Of a stretch of 56,839 nt of DNA, positions 42,869 through 52,266 are shown one piece after another (position 1 is the stretch's first letter; every line of letters begins with the position of its first letter). Source of the stretch: an uncultured Eubacteriales bacterium (lineage in GTDB: Bacteria; Bacillota; Clostridia; Oscillospirales; Acutalibacteraceae); NCBI GenBank assembly GCA_934525065.1, contig CAKSYX010000011.1, positions 1-56,839 on the forward strand, read 5' to 3'. Position numbers and translations under genes: made by a program. Under the pieces are notes generated by a model. That model saw only the letters and a list, made by a program, of their open reading frames with translations, ran no database searches and was not told the DNA's origin.

Positions 42869-44494
42869 ATGAAAAGAACCTTTAAAGCCCTGCTTTGTGT
42901 TGTTCTTGCGTTTGTGCTCGTGTTTTCGCTTGCTGCTTTTTCTTTTGCGGCGCACGAAAGCTCAAAAACGCCGGTCATTCTTATCCCCGGCTTCGGCCAA
43001 AGTCAGACCAGAGTCTATGACGAAAGCGGCGAATACCTCGGAGACATCAGTATCTTTGACCTGCCGGGTCTGAACGCAAAGAAAATTATCACTTCACTTG
43101 CCGGCCCGCTGCTTTCTTCGGCAATTACACGCACGGACGCCGGAATTTCAAAACGTGCGCAGAAGTTCATGGAAGAGCTTTTCAAGCCCTTTGCGCTCAA
43201 CGATGACGGAACACCGGTTTATAACAAGGTCATCAGCCGTTTCAATTTGCCGTATTCCGAGCTTTCCGCAGAGGAACAGGCCGAAATTTATTCCCATGTT
43301 TCGCTAAGCTCGCTTCAAAGCTACGATGACGTCAGGTATTACTATACCTACGATTCCTTCGGCAGCATAAAGGCCGCCGCGGACGGACTTCATGAATACC
43401 TTCATAATGTTGTTCTCGCTCAGACCGGAGCGCAGAAGATCAACCTTGTTCCGATAAGTCAGGGAGGAACCGTTCTCATTCAGTACCTCGCCTCTTATCC
43501 GGAGGATTATAAGTACATTAAAAAAATCGTCAACATGATTCCGGCCTTTGACGGTTCTCAAATCGTCGGCGACGTTATGCTTGACAACGTTCGCATCTAT
43601 GACATTGAAACGCTCCACCGCGAAATTCTTCCCGCCCTGCTTGACGGCGACAGTGCATATCAGATCAGCCTTGCGCTGAGAATGGCACTTTCTTCAAAAA
43701 CGCAGGAAAAGGTTCTGCGCGCCGCACTTCAGACCGCAAGAGAAATGCTTGTTCAAAAAAGCTCAATGATGTGGGCACTTTGCCCGGCAGAAAGCTATGC
43801 GAAGGCGAAGGACATCTGGCTTTCGGACGAAAAATACAGCGCAGTCAGGGCAGAAACGGACGCCTATGACGCGGCAAGAAAGGCTTTCCCGAAGACGCTT
43901 TCAAAGCTCATGGAAAGCGGCATTTATGTTCACACAATTTCAAGCTATAATATGGGCTATTTCATGGCGCCGCTTTTCGGCTGCTATGAGGGCGACGCGG
44001 ACAACCTGCTTTCACCTGCCTCCTCCGCGCTCGGAACAATGTCTGCACCGTTCGGAAAAACTCTCGGCGAAGGCTATGCTTCCCCGCAGACCTATTGCAA
44101 AAATCCGGCTCACAACCACATTTCACCGGATAATAAGCTTGACGCTTCAACGGGCTTTCTGCCCGAAAATACGTGGTATTTCAAGGCTGTTTCTCACATG
44201 GGCATGAACGGCAGAGAGGACGTTAAGAACTTTGCCGGCGAGCTTATAATGGACGACGCGATAAAAGACATCTACACCTTCCCCGGCCACAGCCAGTTCA
44301 CCGATCCGAGAGACGACATTGCCGAAACGCTTTATTCCTCCGACGGAACCTACGCATGGCATTACGACAAGGACGGAAGCTTCCTCTTCGGCGAAAGTGT
44401 TCCTCAGAACACAAACGAAGGCTTCTCCTTCTGGAAGCTGCTTTACACGGCAGTCAACTCCATCTTCTCCGTTCTTTCAAGGCTTGGAGCATAA
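42869..44494 (+). CDS. secreted lipase-like alpha/beta hydrolase
   Basis: 541 residues from ATG 42869 (AAAAGGAGAG upstream); the open frame extends into the MITE, but that part is not used. Signal peptide 1-27 (ALLCVVLAFVLVFSLAAFSFA). The hydrolase core starts TPVILIPGFGQSQ. The nucleophile region is LVPISQGGTVLIQYL, a variant elbow with Pro in place of the first Gly, like lecithin:cholesterol acyltransferase-type lipases. A late His in FPGHSQFTDPRDD may complete the triad. Likely an extracellular esterase or lipase; substrate unknown. Confidence 0.8.
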   Translation: MKRTFKALLCVVLAFVLVFSLAAFSFAAHESSKTPVILIPGFGQSQTRVYDESGEYLGDISIFDLPGLNAKKIITSLAGPLLSSAITRTDAGISKRAQKFMEELFKPFALNDDGTPVYNKVISRFNLPYSELSAEEQAEIYSHVSLSSLQSYDDVRYYYTYDSFGSIKAAADGLHEYLHNVVLAQTGAQKINLVPISQGGTVLIQYLASYPEDYKYIKKIVNMIPAFDGSQIVGDVMLDNVRIYDIETLHREILPALLDGDSAYQISLALRMALSSKTQEKVLRAALQTAREMLVQKSSMMWALCPAESYAKAKDIWLSDEKYSAVRAETDAYDAARKAFPKTLSKLMESGIYVHTISSYNMGYFMAPLFGCYEGDADNLLSPASSALGTMSAPFGKTLGEGYASPQTYCKNPAHNHISPDNKLDASTGFLPENTWYFKAVSHMGMNGREDVKNFAGELIMDDAIKDIYTFPGHSQFTDPRDDIAETLYSSDGTYAWHYDKDGSFLFGESVPQNTNEGFSFWKLLYTAVNSIFSVLSRLGA

Positions 44495-44514
44495 ACAAAG
44501 TCAACAAAACAATC

Positions 44515-44549
44515 GGGGACTGCTTCAAAACAAGGCAGTCCCCCTTTTT
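44515..44549 (+). terminator. terminator after the lipase-like gene
   Basis: GGGGACTGC and GCAGTCCCC (9 bp) followed by CTTTTT. Confidence 0.9.
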
Positions 44550-44559
44550 GATATCGGCA

Positions 44560-44594
44560 AAAAGAAAAGCACCGCGTCAATTTCGGCGCGGTGC
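44560..44594 (-). terminator. terminator of the carboxypeptidase gene
   Basis: On the minus strand GCACCGCG(CC) and CGCGGTGC flank a short loop, followed by TTTTCTTTTTG. It converges with the plus-strand terminator just before it. Confidence 0.85.
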
Positions 44595-44601
44595 CTTGCT
44601 T

Positions 44602-46500
44602 TTAATAGAAGTAGTAATTATAAAGTCTTTGCGTTGCGTCATACCTTGCGCCGTAGCTTTCGCAGCCGATGACGATGGTTATGACGGTGTGCTTTTTGTT
44701 TGTTGCGGCGGAGATGATTCCGGTGTAATTGTCGTTGACCGTTCCCGTTTTCATTCCGTGGGAGTACGGGTTATATCGGGAGCCGCCGGGAATTATAAGT
44801 CCGTTTGTGGTTGACCAGTATCTTCCCCTTCCGGTCAGCGCGGTAACATATTTTCCGTAGGTTGAAGTCACGCGGCTGAGAGTTTCGTTTTGAAGAACCT
44901 TTCTTGCAACAAGAAGAAGGTCGTGAACGGTCGAATAATGACCCGAAACCGGGTAGCCGTGGGGGTTGACGCAATGCGTTCCGGTGGCTCCGATGGACTT
45001 CATGTAGCTGTTCATAAGGCCGGCAAAGTAGTTCTTTGCGGCAACATAGCCCATGTTCGGGTTGCCGGAGACCTTGCGCGCGCAGTTGACGGCAATCGTG
45101 TATGCCGCGTCTCCGCCGGAGGGCAAAAGCAGACCGTAAAGCAAGTCGCCGAGGCGGAATTTCTCTCCCCTGTATATATCACAGCGGCTTGAGAGCGGTT
45201 CAACCATGTTCAGCTCGTTGCCGACAACTATTGTCGAGTTGACGCTCATGTATTTGAGAGCCACGAGAGCCGTGATGAGCTTTGTGATGCTCGCCGGGTA
45301 GCAGCGGTCATTCATTCTGTTGCCAAAAATCATCCGGCCGCGCGTTACGTCATACACGCAGGACATATAACCCAAAATCGGCGCACCGACGCTGACCTTG
45401 AGCTTCACCGTGTTCTTTTTGCAGGTGACCGAAACGGTGCAGCTTCCTGTTCCAACGGCGTGCAGTCTGCCCTTTTCCACCTTGATGACCGAGGTGTTTG
45501 AGCTTGAAAGTCTGGGCGACTTCGCGCCGGTAACCCTTACGTCAATGTATTCGCCTTTGCGGACGGTGCTTTTTGAAAGCTCGGCCGAAAAATTGCCGGT
45601 TTTTCCGCGGACGCGGTTTGAAAGAGTTCCGTAGACGCTCTGATTTTTCGTCTTGATTATTGCGCGCACCGCAAAGTAGTAAACGGTTCGGCTTTCGCCC
45701 TTGGTATAGGTGAAGGCCGGTTTTTTTGCTGTGCCGAGATATTTGAGCTTTCCGTCTTTTGTTTTTGAGGCGTAAACGCGGTAGCCGTCAGCAAGCTTTA
45801 CGGTATTCCATGTGAGCTTTACGGACGAGGCGGGTTTGCTTTCCGTCTTGATTCCCGTAACTTTTTTCAAAACGGTATAGAAGGCGGTGACCGCCGTCAT
45901 TCTTGAAAAATTGCCTTTGCTCAGTGCTCGGACGCGGAATTTATAACCGCTTTTGCCGTCAAGGTTTTTAACGGTATAGGCGGTGCTTTTTGTTTTTGAA
46001 AGCAGCTTGTAATCCGAAGAGCCGCACGGCGCAAGATAAACGGCGTACTCCGCAGCATCCTTAACACTGCTCCAGGTGAAGGAGAGCGAGGTTTCTGTGG
46101 CTTTTTTGACGCGCAGATTTTCGGGAACAGGGAGCTTTGTTTTGAATGAGAGCGTTTCGCTGTATTTTCCGAAGAGCTTTTCCTTTTTGTCCTTGCCGTC
46201 AGGAACATAGGCTCTGACCCTTACGGAATATTCGCTGTTCGCTTTAAGACCGGTGAACTCAAAGGAGGTGTCCTTGAGGGTCTTATAGGCCTTGATTTTT
46301 CCGTTTTCGATGAGGTACACGCGGTAGCCGTATGCGTCATCGACCCTGTTCCATGAGGTGAGAACGCTGTTCGCTTCCGAAACGGCCTTGAGCTTTTGAA
46401 CCTGTTCGGGCGCAGAGAGCGCCGAAGCACCGAAGAAAAAGAGGAGCAGAAGAACCGAGCAGGCAAAAAGCGAGAGAGAAAATGCCTTTGTTTTTTTCAT
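44602..46500 (-). CDS. Fn3/Big-domain D-alanyl-D-alanine carboxypeptidase (S11)
   Basis: About 632 residues from ATG 46500; alternatives at 46509 (ATG) and 46530 (TTG) are in frame, and no strong binding site decides. Signal peptide (LSLFACSVLLLLFFFGASA). Three fibronectin-III repeats follow (about 30-310; VLTSWNRVDDAYGYRVY, LSFTWSSVKDAAEYAVY, VKLTWNTVKLADGYRVY), then a bacterial Ig-like stretch (LSKSTVRKGEYIDV), then the S11 peptidase. Its catalytic motifs are ASITK (SxxK), SGGDA in the SxN position with Asn replaced by Gly, and MKTGTV (KTG). It trims peptidoglycan stem peptides outside the cell. A TTGACG/TAAAAT promoter precedes it on the minus strand. Confidence 0.88.
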   Translation of the reverse strand: MKKTKAFSLSLFACSVLLLLFFFGASALSAPEQVQKLKAVSEANSVLTSWNRVDDAYGYRVYLIENGKIKAYKTLKDTSFEFTGLKANSEYSVRVRAYVPDGKDKKEKLFGKYSETLSFKTKLPVPENLRVKKATETSLSFTWSSVKDAAEYAVYLAPCGSSDYKLLSKTKSTAYTVKNLDGKSGYKFRVRALSKGNFSRMTAVTAFYTVLKKVTGIKTESKPASSVKLTWNTVKLADGYRVYASKTKDGKLKYLGTAKKPAFTYTKGESRTVYYFAVRAIIKTKNQSVYGTLSNRVRGKTGNFSAELSKSTVRKGEYIDVRVTGAKSPRLSSSNTSVIKVEKGRLHAVGTGSCTVSVTCKKNTVKLKVSVGAPILGYMSCVYDVTRGRMIFGNRMNDRCYPASITKLITALVALKYMSVNSTIVVGNELNMVEPLSSRCDIYRGEKFRLGDLLYGLLLPSGGDAAYTIAVNCARKVSGNPNMGYVAAKNYFAGLMNSYMKSIGATGTHCVNPHGYPVSGHYSTVHDLLLVARKVLQNETLSRVTSTYGKYVTALTGRGRYWSTTNGLIIPGGSRYNPYSHGMKTGTVNDNYTGIISAATNKKHTVITIVIGCESYGARYDATQRLYNYYFY

Positions 46501-46648
46501 CTTCAACATTCTTTCATAAATTGTTTTCAAAATATTTTATCACAAGCTTTGCCGAGACGTCAACAAACGCGCGGATAAAAAAAGAATTTTCAAACAAAAG
46601 TTTTTGGGCGTTGCGGACTTACGACTGAAAAATCATAATGAAAAAGCG

Positions 46649-46687
46649 CAAAAAAATAACGGGAACTGCCGCGTAAGACAATCCCCG
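46649..46687 (-). terminator. terminator of the rubredoxin-fusion gene
   Basis: On the minus strand an imperfect stem (CGGGGATTG with CAGTTCCCG) is followed by TTATTTTTTTGCG, 13 bases beyond the stop. Confidence 0.6.
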
Positions 46688-46699
46688 TTCTGTGTGCAC

Positions 46700-47302
46700 T
46701 TATATTTTTTCAAAATCCTCTGCCGGATGCTTGCAAAGCGGACAGATGAAATCCGCCGGAAGCTCCTCGCCGTCATAGACATAGCCGCAGATTTTGCAGC
46801 GCCAGCCCTTTGCCGCAGGCTGTGGCTTCGGCTTGATGTTCTCGTGGTAATAATCATAGCTGAGCGATTTTTCATCCGAGAGAACCTCGGCTTCGGTCGC
46901 TTCGGCAATAAACAGCAGATGATCGCCGCAGTCAACGGTTTCCTTCACGCGGCAGGCAAAGTATGCGTTTGTGAACTGCGCAAGGAAGAGACAGCCGTTT
47001 TCCGCGCGTTTTTCGTTTTGGTTTTTGAAAAACTTCTGTGTGTCGCGTCCGCTTTTGAAGCCGAAATGTTCAATCAGCCTGAAGGGCGTGCTCTGCGTCA
47101 GGGAGTTGACAGCAAAAACGCCGCTTTGTTCAATCAATTCACAGGTGTAATTCGCTTTGTTGACCGAAACGGCAACAAGCGGAAACGCTGAATTTGAAAG
47201 TTGAATGAAGGTGTTGATCACGCAGCCGTTGTCCTTTTCTCCGTTTTTTGTTGTGAGGACAAAAAGACCGCTTTCAATTTTGAAAAAAGCTTTTTTGTTC
47301 AT
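46700..47302 (-). CDS. flavin reductase-rubredoxin fusion (high-molecular-weight rubredoxin)
   Basis: 200 residues from ATG 47302 (GGAGGTACA upstream). Residues 1-150 form a flavin reductase-like FMN-binding barrel (FVLTTKNGEKDNGCVINT, FAVNSLTQSTPFRLIEHFGF). Residues 155-200 form a rubredoxin with both CxxC loops: CKICGYVYDG and CPLCKHP. Such fusions pass electrons from NAD(P)H to flavodiiron oxygen or NO reductases in anaerobes. It lies 16 bases after pyk on the same strand. Confidence 0.9.
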   Translation of the reverse strand: MNKKAFFKIESGLFVLTTKNGEKDNGCVINTFIQLSNSAFPLVAVSVNKANYTCELIEQSGVFAVNSLTQSTPFRLIEHFGFKSGRDTQKFFKNQNEKRAENGCLFLAQFTNAYFACRVKETVDCGDHLLFIAEATEAEVLSDEKSLSYDYYHENIKPKPQPAAKGWRCKICGYVYDGEELPADFICPLCKHPAEDFEKI

Positions 47303-47318
47303 TGTACCTCCGAAAAAA

Positions 47319-48731
47319 TCAGACTCTTTCAACCTTGATGAGGTTTGTGTTGCCGGAAACGCCGTTTGTCAGTCCGCCCGTGATTATGATCAGGTCATCC
47401 TTTTTAAGGCCGAACTTTTCTTTTGCAATGCCGGTTGCCGTATAGAAAAGAACATCAACGGACTGGAAGACGTCACACATCGCCGGTGTGACGCCCCATG
47501 AGAGCGCAAGGCGGTAATAGGTCTTTTTGCTGACCGTCAGGCCGATTATGTCAACCGGGGAGCGGAAGCGGGAGATCATCCTTGCCGTTGCGCCGGAAAG
47601 CGAACAGGCAACGATAGCCTTTGCTCCGATGTCTATTGACATTCCGCAGGTTGCGTGGGAGATTGCGTCAACCGTGTTCTTGATAACGAACGGAGTTGAA
47701 GAGAAGCGGCGCTTATAGTTGATGCACTTTTCCGTCTCCTCGGCAATTTTTGCCATAGTCTGAACGGCAAGAACGGGGTGCTTGCCCGCGGCTGTTTCGG
47801 CCGAAAGCATGACCGCGCTTGTTCCGTCATAAACGGCGTTTGCAACGTCTGAAATTTCTGCTCTGGTCGGTCTGGGGTTATATATCATCGACTCAAGCAT
47901 TTCCGTTGCCGTAATTACCCTTTTTCCGAGCAGGCGGCAGGTCGTGATGAGCTTTTTCTGAATCGCCGGGAGCTGTTCAAAGGGAATTTCAACGCCCATG
48001 TCGCCGCGGCCGATCATGATTCCGTCGCATTCCTCGGCAATTTCTTCAATGTTGTCAATTCCGGAACGGTTCTCGATTTTTGCAATCAGGCTGATGTCGT
48101 CATAGCCGTTTTCATGAAGGAATTCGCGGACGGCAACAAGGTCGCTTTTCTGAGAAACGAACGAGCAGGCGATGAAGTCGATGTCTCTTTCCATTCCGAA
48201 AAGAAGATCCTGCTTGTCCGCTTCGCTGAGATATTCGTGGTGCATGACCTTGTTGGGGAAGCTCATGCTTTTTCTGTCTGAAATTTCACCGCCCGAGACA
48301 ACCTTTGTGATTACGGCGTTTTTTTCAATCTCCGTAACCTCAAAAATCAAAAGGCCGTTGTTGACGAGGACGGTTTCGCCGACCTCAAGCTCCTTCGGAA
48401 GGTCTTTGTATGTTACGGAGACCTGAGTTTCGTCACCCTCAACGTCATCGGTTCTGAAGGTGAAGGTGTCGCCGTCTTTGACGGTGACCTTTTTGTTTTT
48501 GAAGGTTTTGATTCTGTATTCGGGGCCCTTTGTGTCAAGCATGATCGCAACGGGGAGAGAAAGCTTTTCTCTCACTTTTTTGATGAGCCTGATGTTTTCA
48601 TCGTGGTCGGCATAAACGCCGTGAGAAAAGTTGAGCCTTGCAACGTTCATGCCGGCAAGGCACATTTCCGTGATTGTTTTTTCGTCGCGGCAGGCCGGAC
48701 CTATCGTGCAGATGATTTTTGTTTTTCTCAT
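47319..48731 (-). CDS. pyk: pyruvate kinase
   Basis: 470 residues from ATG 48731 (GAGGTGAAT upstream); the longer frame has no binding site. MRKTKIICTIGPACRDE, ARLNFSHG, SLIAKIENRSGI, IMIGRGDMGVEIP and MLESMIYNPRPTRAEISDVA are the enzyme's signature blocks. It makes pyruvate and ATP from phosphoenolpyruvate. The C-terminal allosteric domain is present, but the extra PEP-utiliser domain of Bacillus is absent. Confidence 0.96.
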   Translation of the reverse strand: MRKTKIICTIGPACRDEKTITEMCLAGMNVARLNFSHGVYADHDENIRLIKKVREKLSLPVAIMLDTKGPEYRIKTFKNKKVTVKDGDTFTFRTDDVEGDETQVSVTYKDLPKELEVGETVLVNNGLLIFEVTEIEKNAVITKVVSGGEISDRKSMSFPNKVMHHEYLSEADKQDLLFGMERDIDFIACSFVSQKSDLVAVREFLHENGYDDISLIAKIENRSGIDNIEEIAEECDGIMIGRGDMGVEIPFEQLPAIQKKLITTCRLLGKRVITATEMLESMIYNPRPTRAEISDVANAVYDGTSAVMLSAETAAGKHPVLAVQTMAKIAEETEKCINYKRRFSSTPFVIKNTVDAISHATCGMSIDIGAKAIVACSLSGATARMISRFRSPVDIIGLTVSKKTYYRLALSWGVTPAMCDVFQSVDVLFYTATGIAKEKFGLKKDDLIIITGGLTNGVSGNTNLIKVERV

Positions 48732-48921
48732 TATATTCACCTCTTGTGAGCGTATTTTCAAAATATATCTCGAGTACAGAGCCGCAAATGTCCTCATATA
48801 CTCACATTCACTATACTACATTTTGGGTTAAAAATCCACGATTTATTAAAAAATCATGCGAAAAGAGGGCATTGCTCAAGACATAAATTTCATTCAATTT
48901 GTACAAGCTTGGCAACAAATG

Positions 48922-48950
48922 TTGCTCTTTTACGCGTTTAGTGGTATAAT
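48922..48950 (+). promoter_or_regulatory. promoter of the hydrolase at 48984
   Basis: TTGCTC (48922-48927), 17-base spacer, TATAAT (48945-48950), 34 bases before the ATG. Confidence 0.7.
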
Positions 48951-48983
48951 ATTCCAAAGAATCTATGAAAAGGAGCAGACACG

Positions 48984-49937
48984 ATGAAACTTAAAAAACT
49001 TCTCACCCTTGCCGGTACGGTTGCCGGCGGCGGATATCTTCTTTGCGACCTTATTTCAAACCTTTTGGTTGACCGCAGATTTGCCGTTCCGGAGAGCTTC
49101 GGCAACCTCGTTTCGGGCGCCGATATGACCGAAATGCGCGCCGCCGGCGAAAAAAACAGGCAGTGGCTCGAGGATTATGGCTATGAGCGCTATTCAATTG
49201 AAGCGGACGACGGAACAAAGCTCGTCGGTTATCTCCTCAGACCGGAAAAGCCCTCAAAGCTCTTCATGTTCGGCTCCCATGGCTACCGCAGCGAGGGCAG
49301 ACGCGAATTTTCCGGAATTTCTCAGTATTACCTTTCGCGCGGCTTCAACGTTTTTCTTGTTGACCACCGTGCTTCGGGCGAAAGCGAAGGCAGATATATC
49401 GGCTTTGACTACTATGAATCAAAGGACTGCATCAAATGGCTGAACTTTTTGAACAGCACCTTTGGCGAGGACATTTCAATTGTTCTCCACGGCGTTTCAA
49501 TGGGCAGCGCAACGGTCATGATGATGGCCGGGGATGAAAACCTGCCCGAAAACGTTCGTCTCATCGTTGCCGACTGCGGCTACACGAGCGCGTGGGATGA
49601 GTTTGCGTATAAGCTTTCAAAGATGAAGGTGCCCTCAAAGCCGCTCCTTCCGATAGTCAACTCAATAAACGTTAAAAAGGCCGGCTATGATTTCCGCGAC
49701 ACGAGCGCACTTGACAGCGTGAAAAAGGCGAAGGTGCCCATGCTCTTCGTCCACGGCGGCGCAGACAAGTTTGTTCCGACCTACATGGTTTATCTTCTCT
49801 TTGACGCCTGCTCAAGCGAGGTCAAGGACATGATGATTGTTGACGGCGCAGACCACGCCTCAAGCTTCATTGTGGGACGCGGGCAATACGAAGCGAAGCT
49901 TGACGAAACGCTTGAAAAAATCGCCGTAACGGCATAA
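48984..49937 (+). CDS. alpha/beta hydrolase, serine aminopeptidase-like
   Basis: 317 residues. N-terminal hydrophobic anchor (about 8-28). Core: LFMFGSHGYRSEG (oxyanion), LVDHRASGESEGRY, nucleophile GVSMGSATVMM (GxSxG), acid in VHGGADKFVP, His in GADHASSF. It belongs to the large family of membrane-anchored hydrolases of Bacillota; substrate unknown. AAAGGAG precedes the ATG. Confidence 0.87.
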   Translation: MKLKKLLTLAGTVAGGGYLLCDLISNLLVDRRFAVPESFGNLVSGADMTEMRAAGEKNRQWLEDYGYERYSIEADDGTKLVGYLLRPEKPSKLFMFGSHGYRSEGRREFSGISQYYLSRGFNVFLVDHRASGESEGRYIGFDYYESKDCIKWLNFLNSTFGEDISIVLHGVSMGSATVMMMAGDENLPENVRLIVADCGYTSAWDEFAYKLSKMKVPSKPLLPIVNSINVKKAGYDFRDTSALDSVKKAKVPMLFVHGGADKFVPTYMVYLLFDACSSEVKDMMIVDGADHASSFIVGRGQYEAKLDETLEKIAVTA

Positions 49938-49954
49938 CTTCAAAGTTATAAAAA

Positions 49955-49991
49955 CGGGAGCTGCTCCAAAAACGGAGCAGCTCCCGGTGTT
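49955..49991. terminator. bidirectional terminator between hydrolase and glnA
   Basis: GGGAGCTGCTCC and GGAGCAGCTCCC, 12 bp perfect stem, with GGTGTTTTA on the plus side and GTTTTTATAAC on the minus side. It serves both converging genes. Confidence 0.9.
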
Positions 49992-49994
49992 TTA

Positions 49995-51323
49995 TCAGTA
50001 TTTTCCGAGGTACTTTTCAATCTCCCACTGCGAAACGCGGGTGCTGTATTCCTTCCACTCTTCTCTTTTTGCGGCGGAATACTTTTTGAAGATGTGCTCG
50101 CCCATGCATTCGCGCATGAAGTCGCTCTTTTCAAAGGCGGCAATCGCTTCGCCGAGTGTTTTCGGCAGTGAGCCGATACCCTCGCTTTTGCGCTCCTCCT
50201 CGGTGAGGCTGAAGATGTTGGAATCCTTCGCGGGCGGCGGTGTCAGACCCCTTTCGATTCCGTCAAGGCCGGCAAAAATGCTCGCCGCCATTTCAAGGTA
50301 AGGATTTGCGGCCGGGTCGGGGTTGCGAAGCTCAACTCTGGTTGCCGTACCCTTTGCTGAGGGGATGCGGATGAGCGGACTGCGGTTCTTTGCCGACCAC
50401 GCGATGTATACCGGAGCTTCATAGCCGGGAACAAGACGCTTGTATGAATTGACTATCGGGTTCGTCAAAAGCGTCATGCTTTCAATGTGCTCCATTATCC
50501 CGGCGATAAAGCTGTATGCCGTTTTTGAAAGGCCGTATTCATCGTTTTCGTCATAGAAAGCGTTCTTTCCGTCTTTGAAAAGGGAGATGTTCGTGTGCAT
50601 ACCTGAGCCGCATTCGCCGAACACCGGCTTCGGCATAAAGGTTGCGTAAAGTCCGTGGCGGTTGGCAAGGTTTTTGACAACGAGCTTGAAGGTCATAACG
50701 TTGTCCGCCGTGCGCAGAACCTCGTCATATTTGAAGTCGATTTCATGCTGACCCTTTGCGTTCTCGTGGTGAGAGGCTTCAATTTCAAAGCCCATGCTTT
50801 CAAGTGTCAGGCAGATATCCTTTCGGCAGTCCTCGCCCCTGTCGATAGGGCCGAGGTCAAAGTATCCGCCCGTGTCGTGGCAATATGTCGTGGGTCTGCC
50901 TTTTTCGTCCTGGCGGAAAAGGAAAAATTCGCATTCCGGGCCGACGTTGCAGGTAAAGCCCATTTCACCCGCCTTTTTGATTGCCCTTTTGAGAACGTGG
51001 CGCGGATCGCCTTCAAACGGCGTTCCGTCGGTAAAATATACGTCGCAGATGAGCCTTGCGGTTTTTCCGCTTTCGTTTTCCCAAGGGAGAACAACAAAGG
51101 AGTCAAGGTCGGGGTGCAGACACATATCCGATTCCTCGATTCTCACAAAGCCGTCGATTGAAGAGCCGTCAAAGCAGCAGCGGTTTGAAAGCGCCTTTTC
51201 AAGCTGGCTGCGCGTGATTGAAACGCTCTTGAGCATTCCGAGAATATCGGTGAACTGAAGGCATATAAACTTGACGTCATCTTCCTTCGCAATGCGCAAA
51301 ATATCTTCTTTACTGTAACTCAT
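49995..51323 (-). CDS. glnA: glutamine synthetase type I
   Basis: 442 residues from ATG 51323 (AAAGGACAG upstream), the size of the GSI-alpha form of Bacillota. Blocks: KFICLQFTDILGMLKSV, FDGSSIDGF, VGPECEFFLF (metal ligands), GQHEIDFKYDE, FGECGSGMHTNISL, and APVYIAWSAKNRSPLIRIP. The adenylylation loop of the beta form is absent. It makes glutamine from glutamate and ammonia, which links to the nearby gltX-glnS only by product. Confidence 0.96.
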   Translation of the reverse strand: MSYSKEDILRIAKEDDVKFICLQFTDILGMLKSVSITRSQLEKALSNRCCFDGSSIDGFVRIEESDMCLHPDLDSFVVLPWENESGKTARLICDVYFTDGTPFEGDPRHVLKRAIKKAGEMGFTCNVGPECEFFLFRQDEKGRPTTYCHDTGGYFDLGPIDRGEDCRKDICLTLESMGFEIEASHHENAKGQHEIDFKYDEVLRTADNVMTFKLVVKNLANRHGLYATFMPKPVFGECGSGMHTNISLFKDGKNAFYDENDEYGLSKTAYSFIAGIMEHIESMTLLTNPIVNSYKRLVPGYEAPVYIAWSAKNRSPLIRIPSAKGTATRVELRNPDPAANPYLEMAASIFAGLDGIERGLTPPPAKDSNIFSLTEEERKSEGIGSLPKTLGEAIAAFEKSDFMRECMGEHIFKKYSAAKREEWKEYSTRVSQWEIEKYLGKY

Positions 51324-51705
51324 AAACACTGTCCTTTTCGGTTTTTCGGTCTGTCCGTCTCCTACCACATTAAGACCGTAACCAGTCTATCATTCCGCCG
51401 CGCTTTTGTCAACAAAAACCGCCCCGTAAAGGGAAAAAGCTTTTCGCCGTCCGCTGTTCGGGAAAAAGAGCGAAAGGCGGCGCAAAAAAGCCCTTTCAAC
51501 CGTATTTTCAACGAAGGATTCGGACTTTTCAACATTTTTAACGAAGTTTTCAACAGCAATTTGAAATTTTTAACCGTAAACCACAATTTTTGAACACTCA
51601 AATGTTGAAAGTGTGCAATAATTTTGGAACGGTTTCGGGCAATGTAAAGGCATATACCATTACATATCTTTTTGCTTGTTTGGATATTTGCTAATGTGAT
51701 TTTTC
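51324..51705. other. glnA upstream region with TTTCAAC repeats
   Basis: 382 bases without a gene. TTTCAAC occurs at 51494, 51506, 51527 and 51548, the last three 21 bases apart, in the region where the glnA promoter should lie (minus strand, GTTGAAA). It could be a regulator site. A CTGTTCGGGAAAAAGAGCGAAAGG stretch nearer glnA shows no clear hairpin. Confidence 0.4.
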
Positions 51706-51735
51706 TTGACAAAAAGCCCCTCCTTGCTGTATATT
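51706..51735 (+). promoter_or_regulatory. promoter of nrdR
   Basis: TTGACA (51706-51711), 18-base spacer, TATATT (51730-51735), about 45 bases before the ATG. Confidence 0.7.
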
Positions 51736-51780
51736 ATATAATGTATAGCGAAAGAAAAGCGCAAGAAAGGCGGTTGAGCT

Positions 51781-52236
51781 ATGAAATGTCCGTTTTGCGG
51801 TTGGGCCGAAAGCAAGGTTATTGACTCGCGTCCGACCGATGAGGGAGAAAGAATTCGCAGACGACGCGAGTGTGTTGCCTGCGGAAAGAGATTCACAACC
51901 TATGAAATTATTGAAACCGTGCCCGTAATCGTTGTTAAAAAGGACAAGTCGCGCGAAGCGTTTGACCGTGTCAAGCTTTTCAACGGTCTGCTCAGGGCGT
52001 GCGAAAAAAGGCCGGTTTCAATAGCTCAAATCGAAAAAGCCGTTTCGGATATTGAAGCCGAGCTTCAAAATTCCCTCGACCGTGAGGTGACCTCGGTTCA
52101 TATCGGAGAGCTTGCAATGGACAAGCTGAAAAACCTTGATGAGGTTGCATATGTTCGCTTTGCTTCGGTCTACCGTCAGTTCAGGGATATCAATACTTTT
52201 ATGGAAGAGCTTTCAAAGCTCTTGAGAGAGAAATAA
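51781..52236 (+). CDS. nrdR: transcriptional repressor NrdR
   Basis: 151 residues, full length. Zinc ribbon with Cys3, Cys6, Cys31 and Cys34 (MKCPFCG; ECVACGKRFTTYE), then the ATP-cone domain (VVKKDKSREAFDRVKLFNGL). It represses ribonucleotide reductase genes in response to ATP/dATP. No NrdR box was seen at its own promoter. AAAGGCGGT precedes the ATG. Confidence 0.97.
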   Translation: MKCPFCGWAESKVIDSRPTDEGERIRRRRECVACGKRFTTYEIIETVPVIVVKKDKSREAFDRVKLFNGLLRACEKRPVSIAQIEKAVSDIEAELQNSLDREVTSVHIGELAMDKLKNLDEVAYVRFASVYRQFRDINTFMEELSKLLREK

Positions 52237-52266
52237 TCTTAATCGGTGAAGAGAGAAGGAGAAAAA

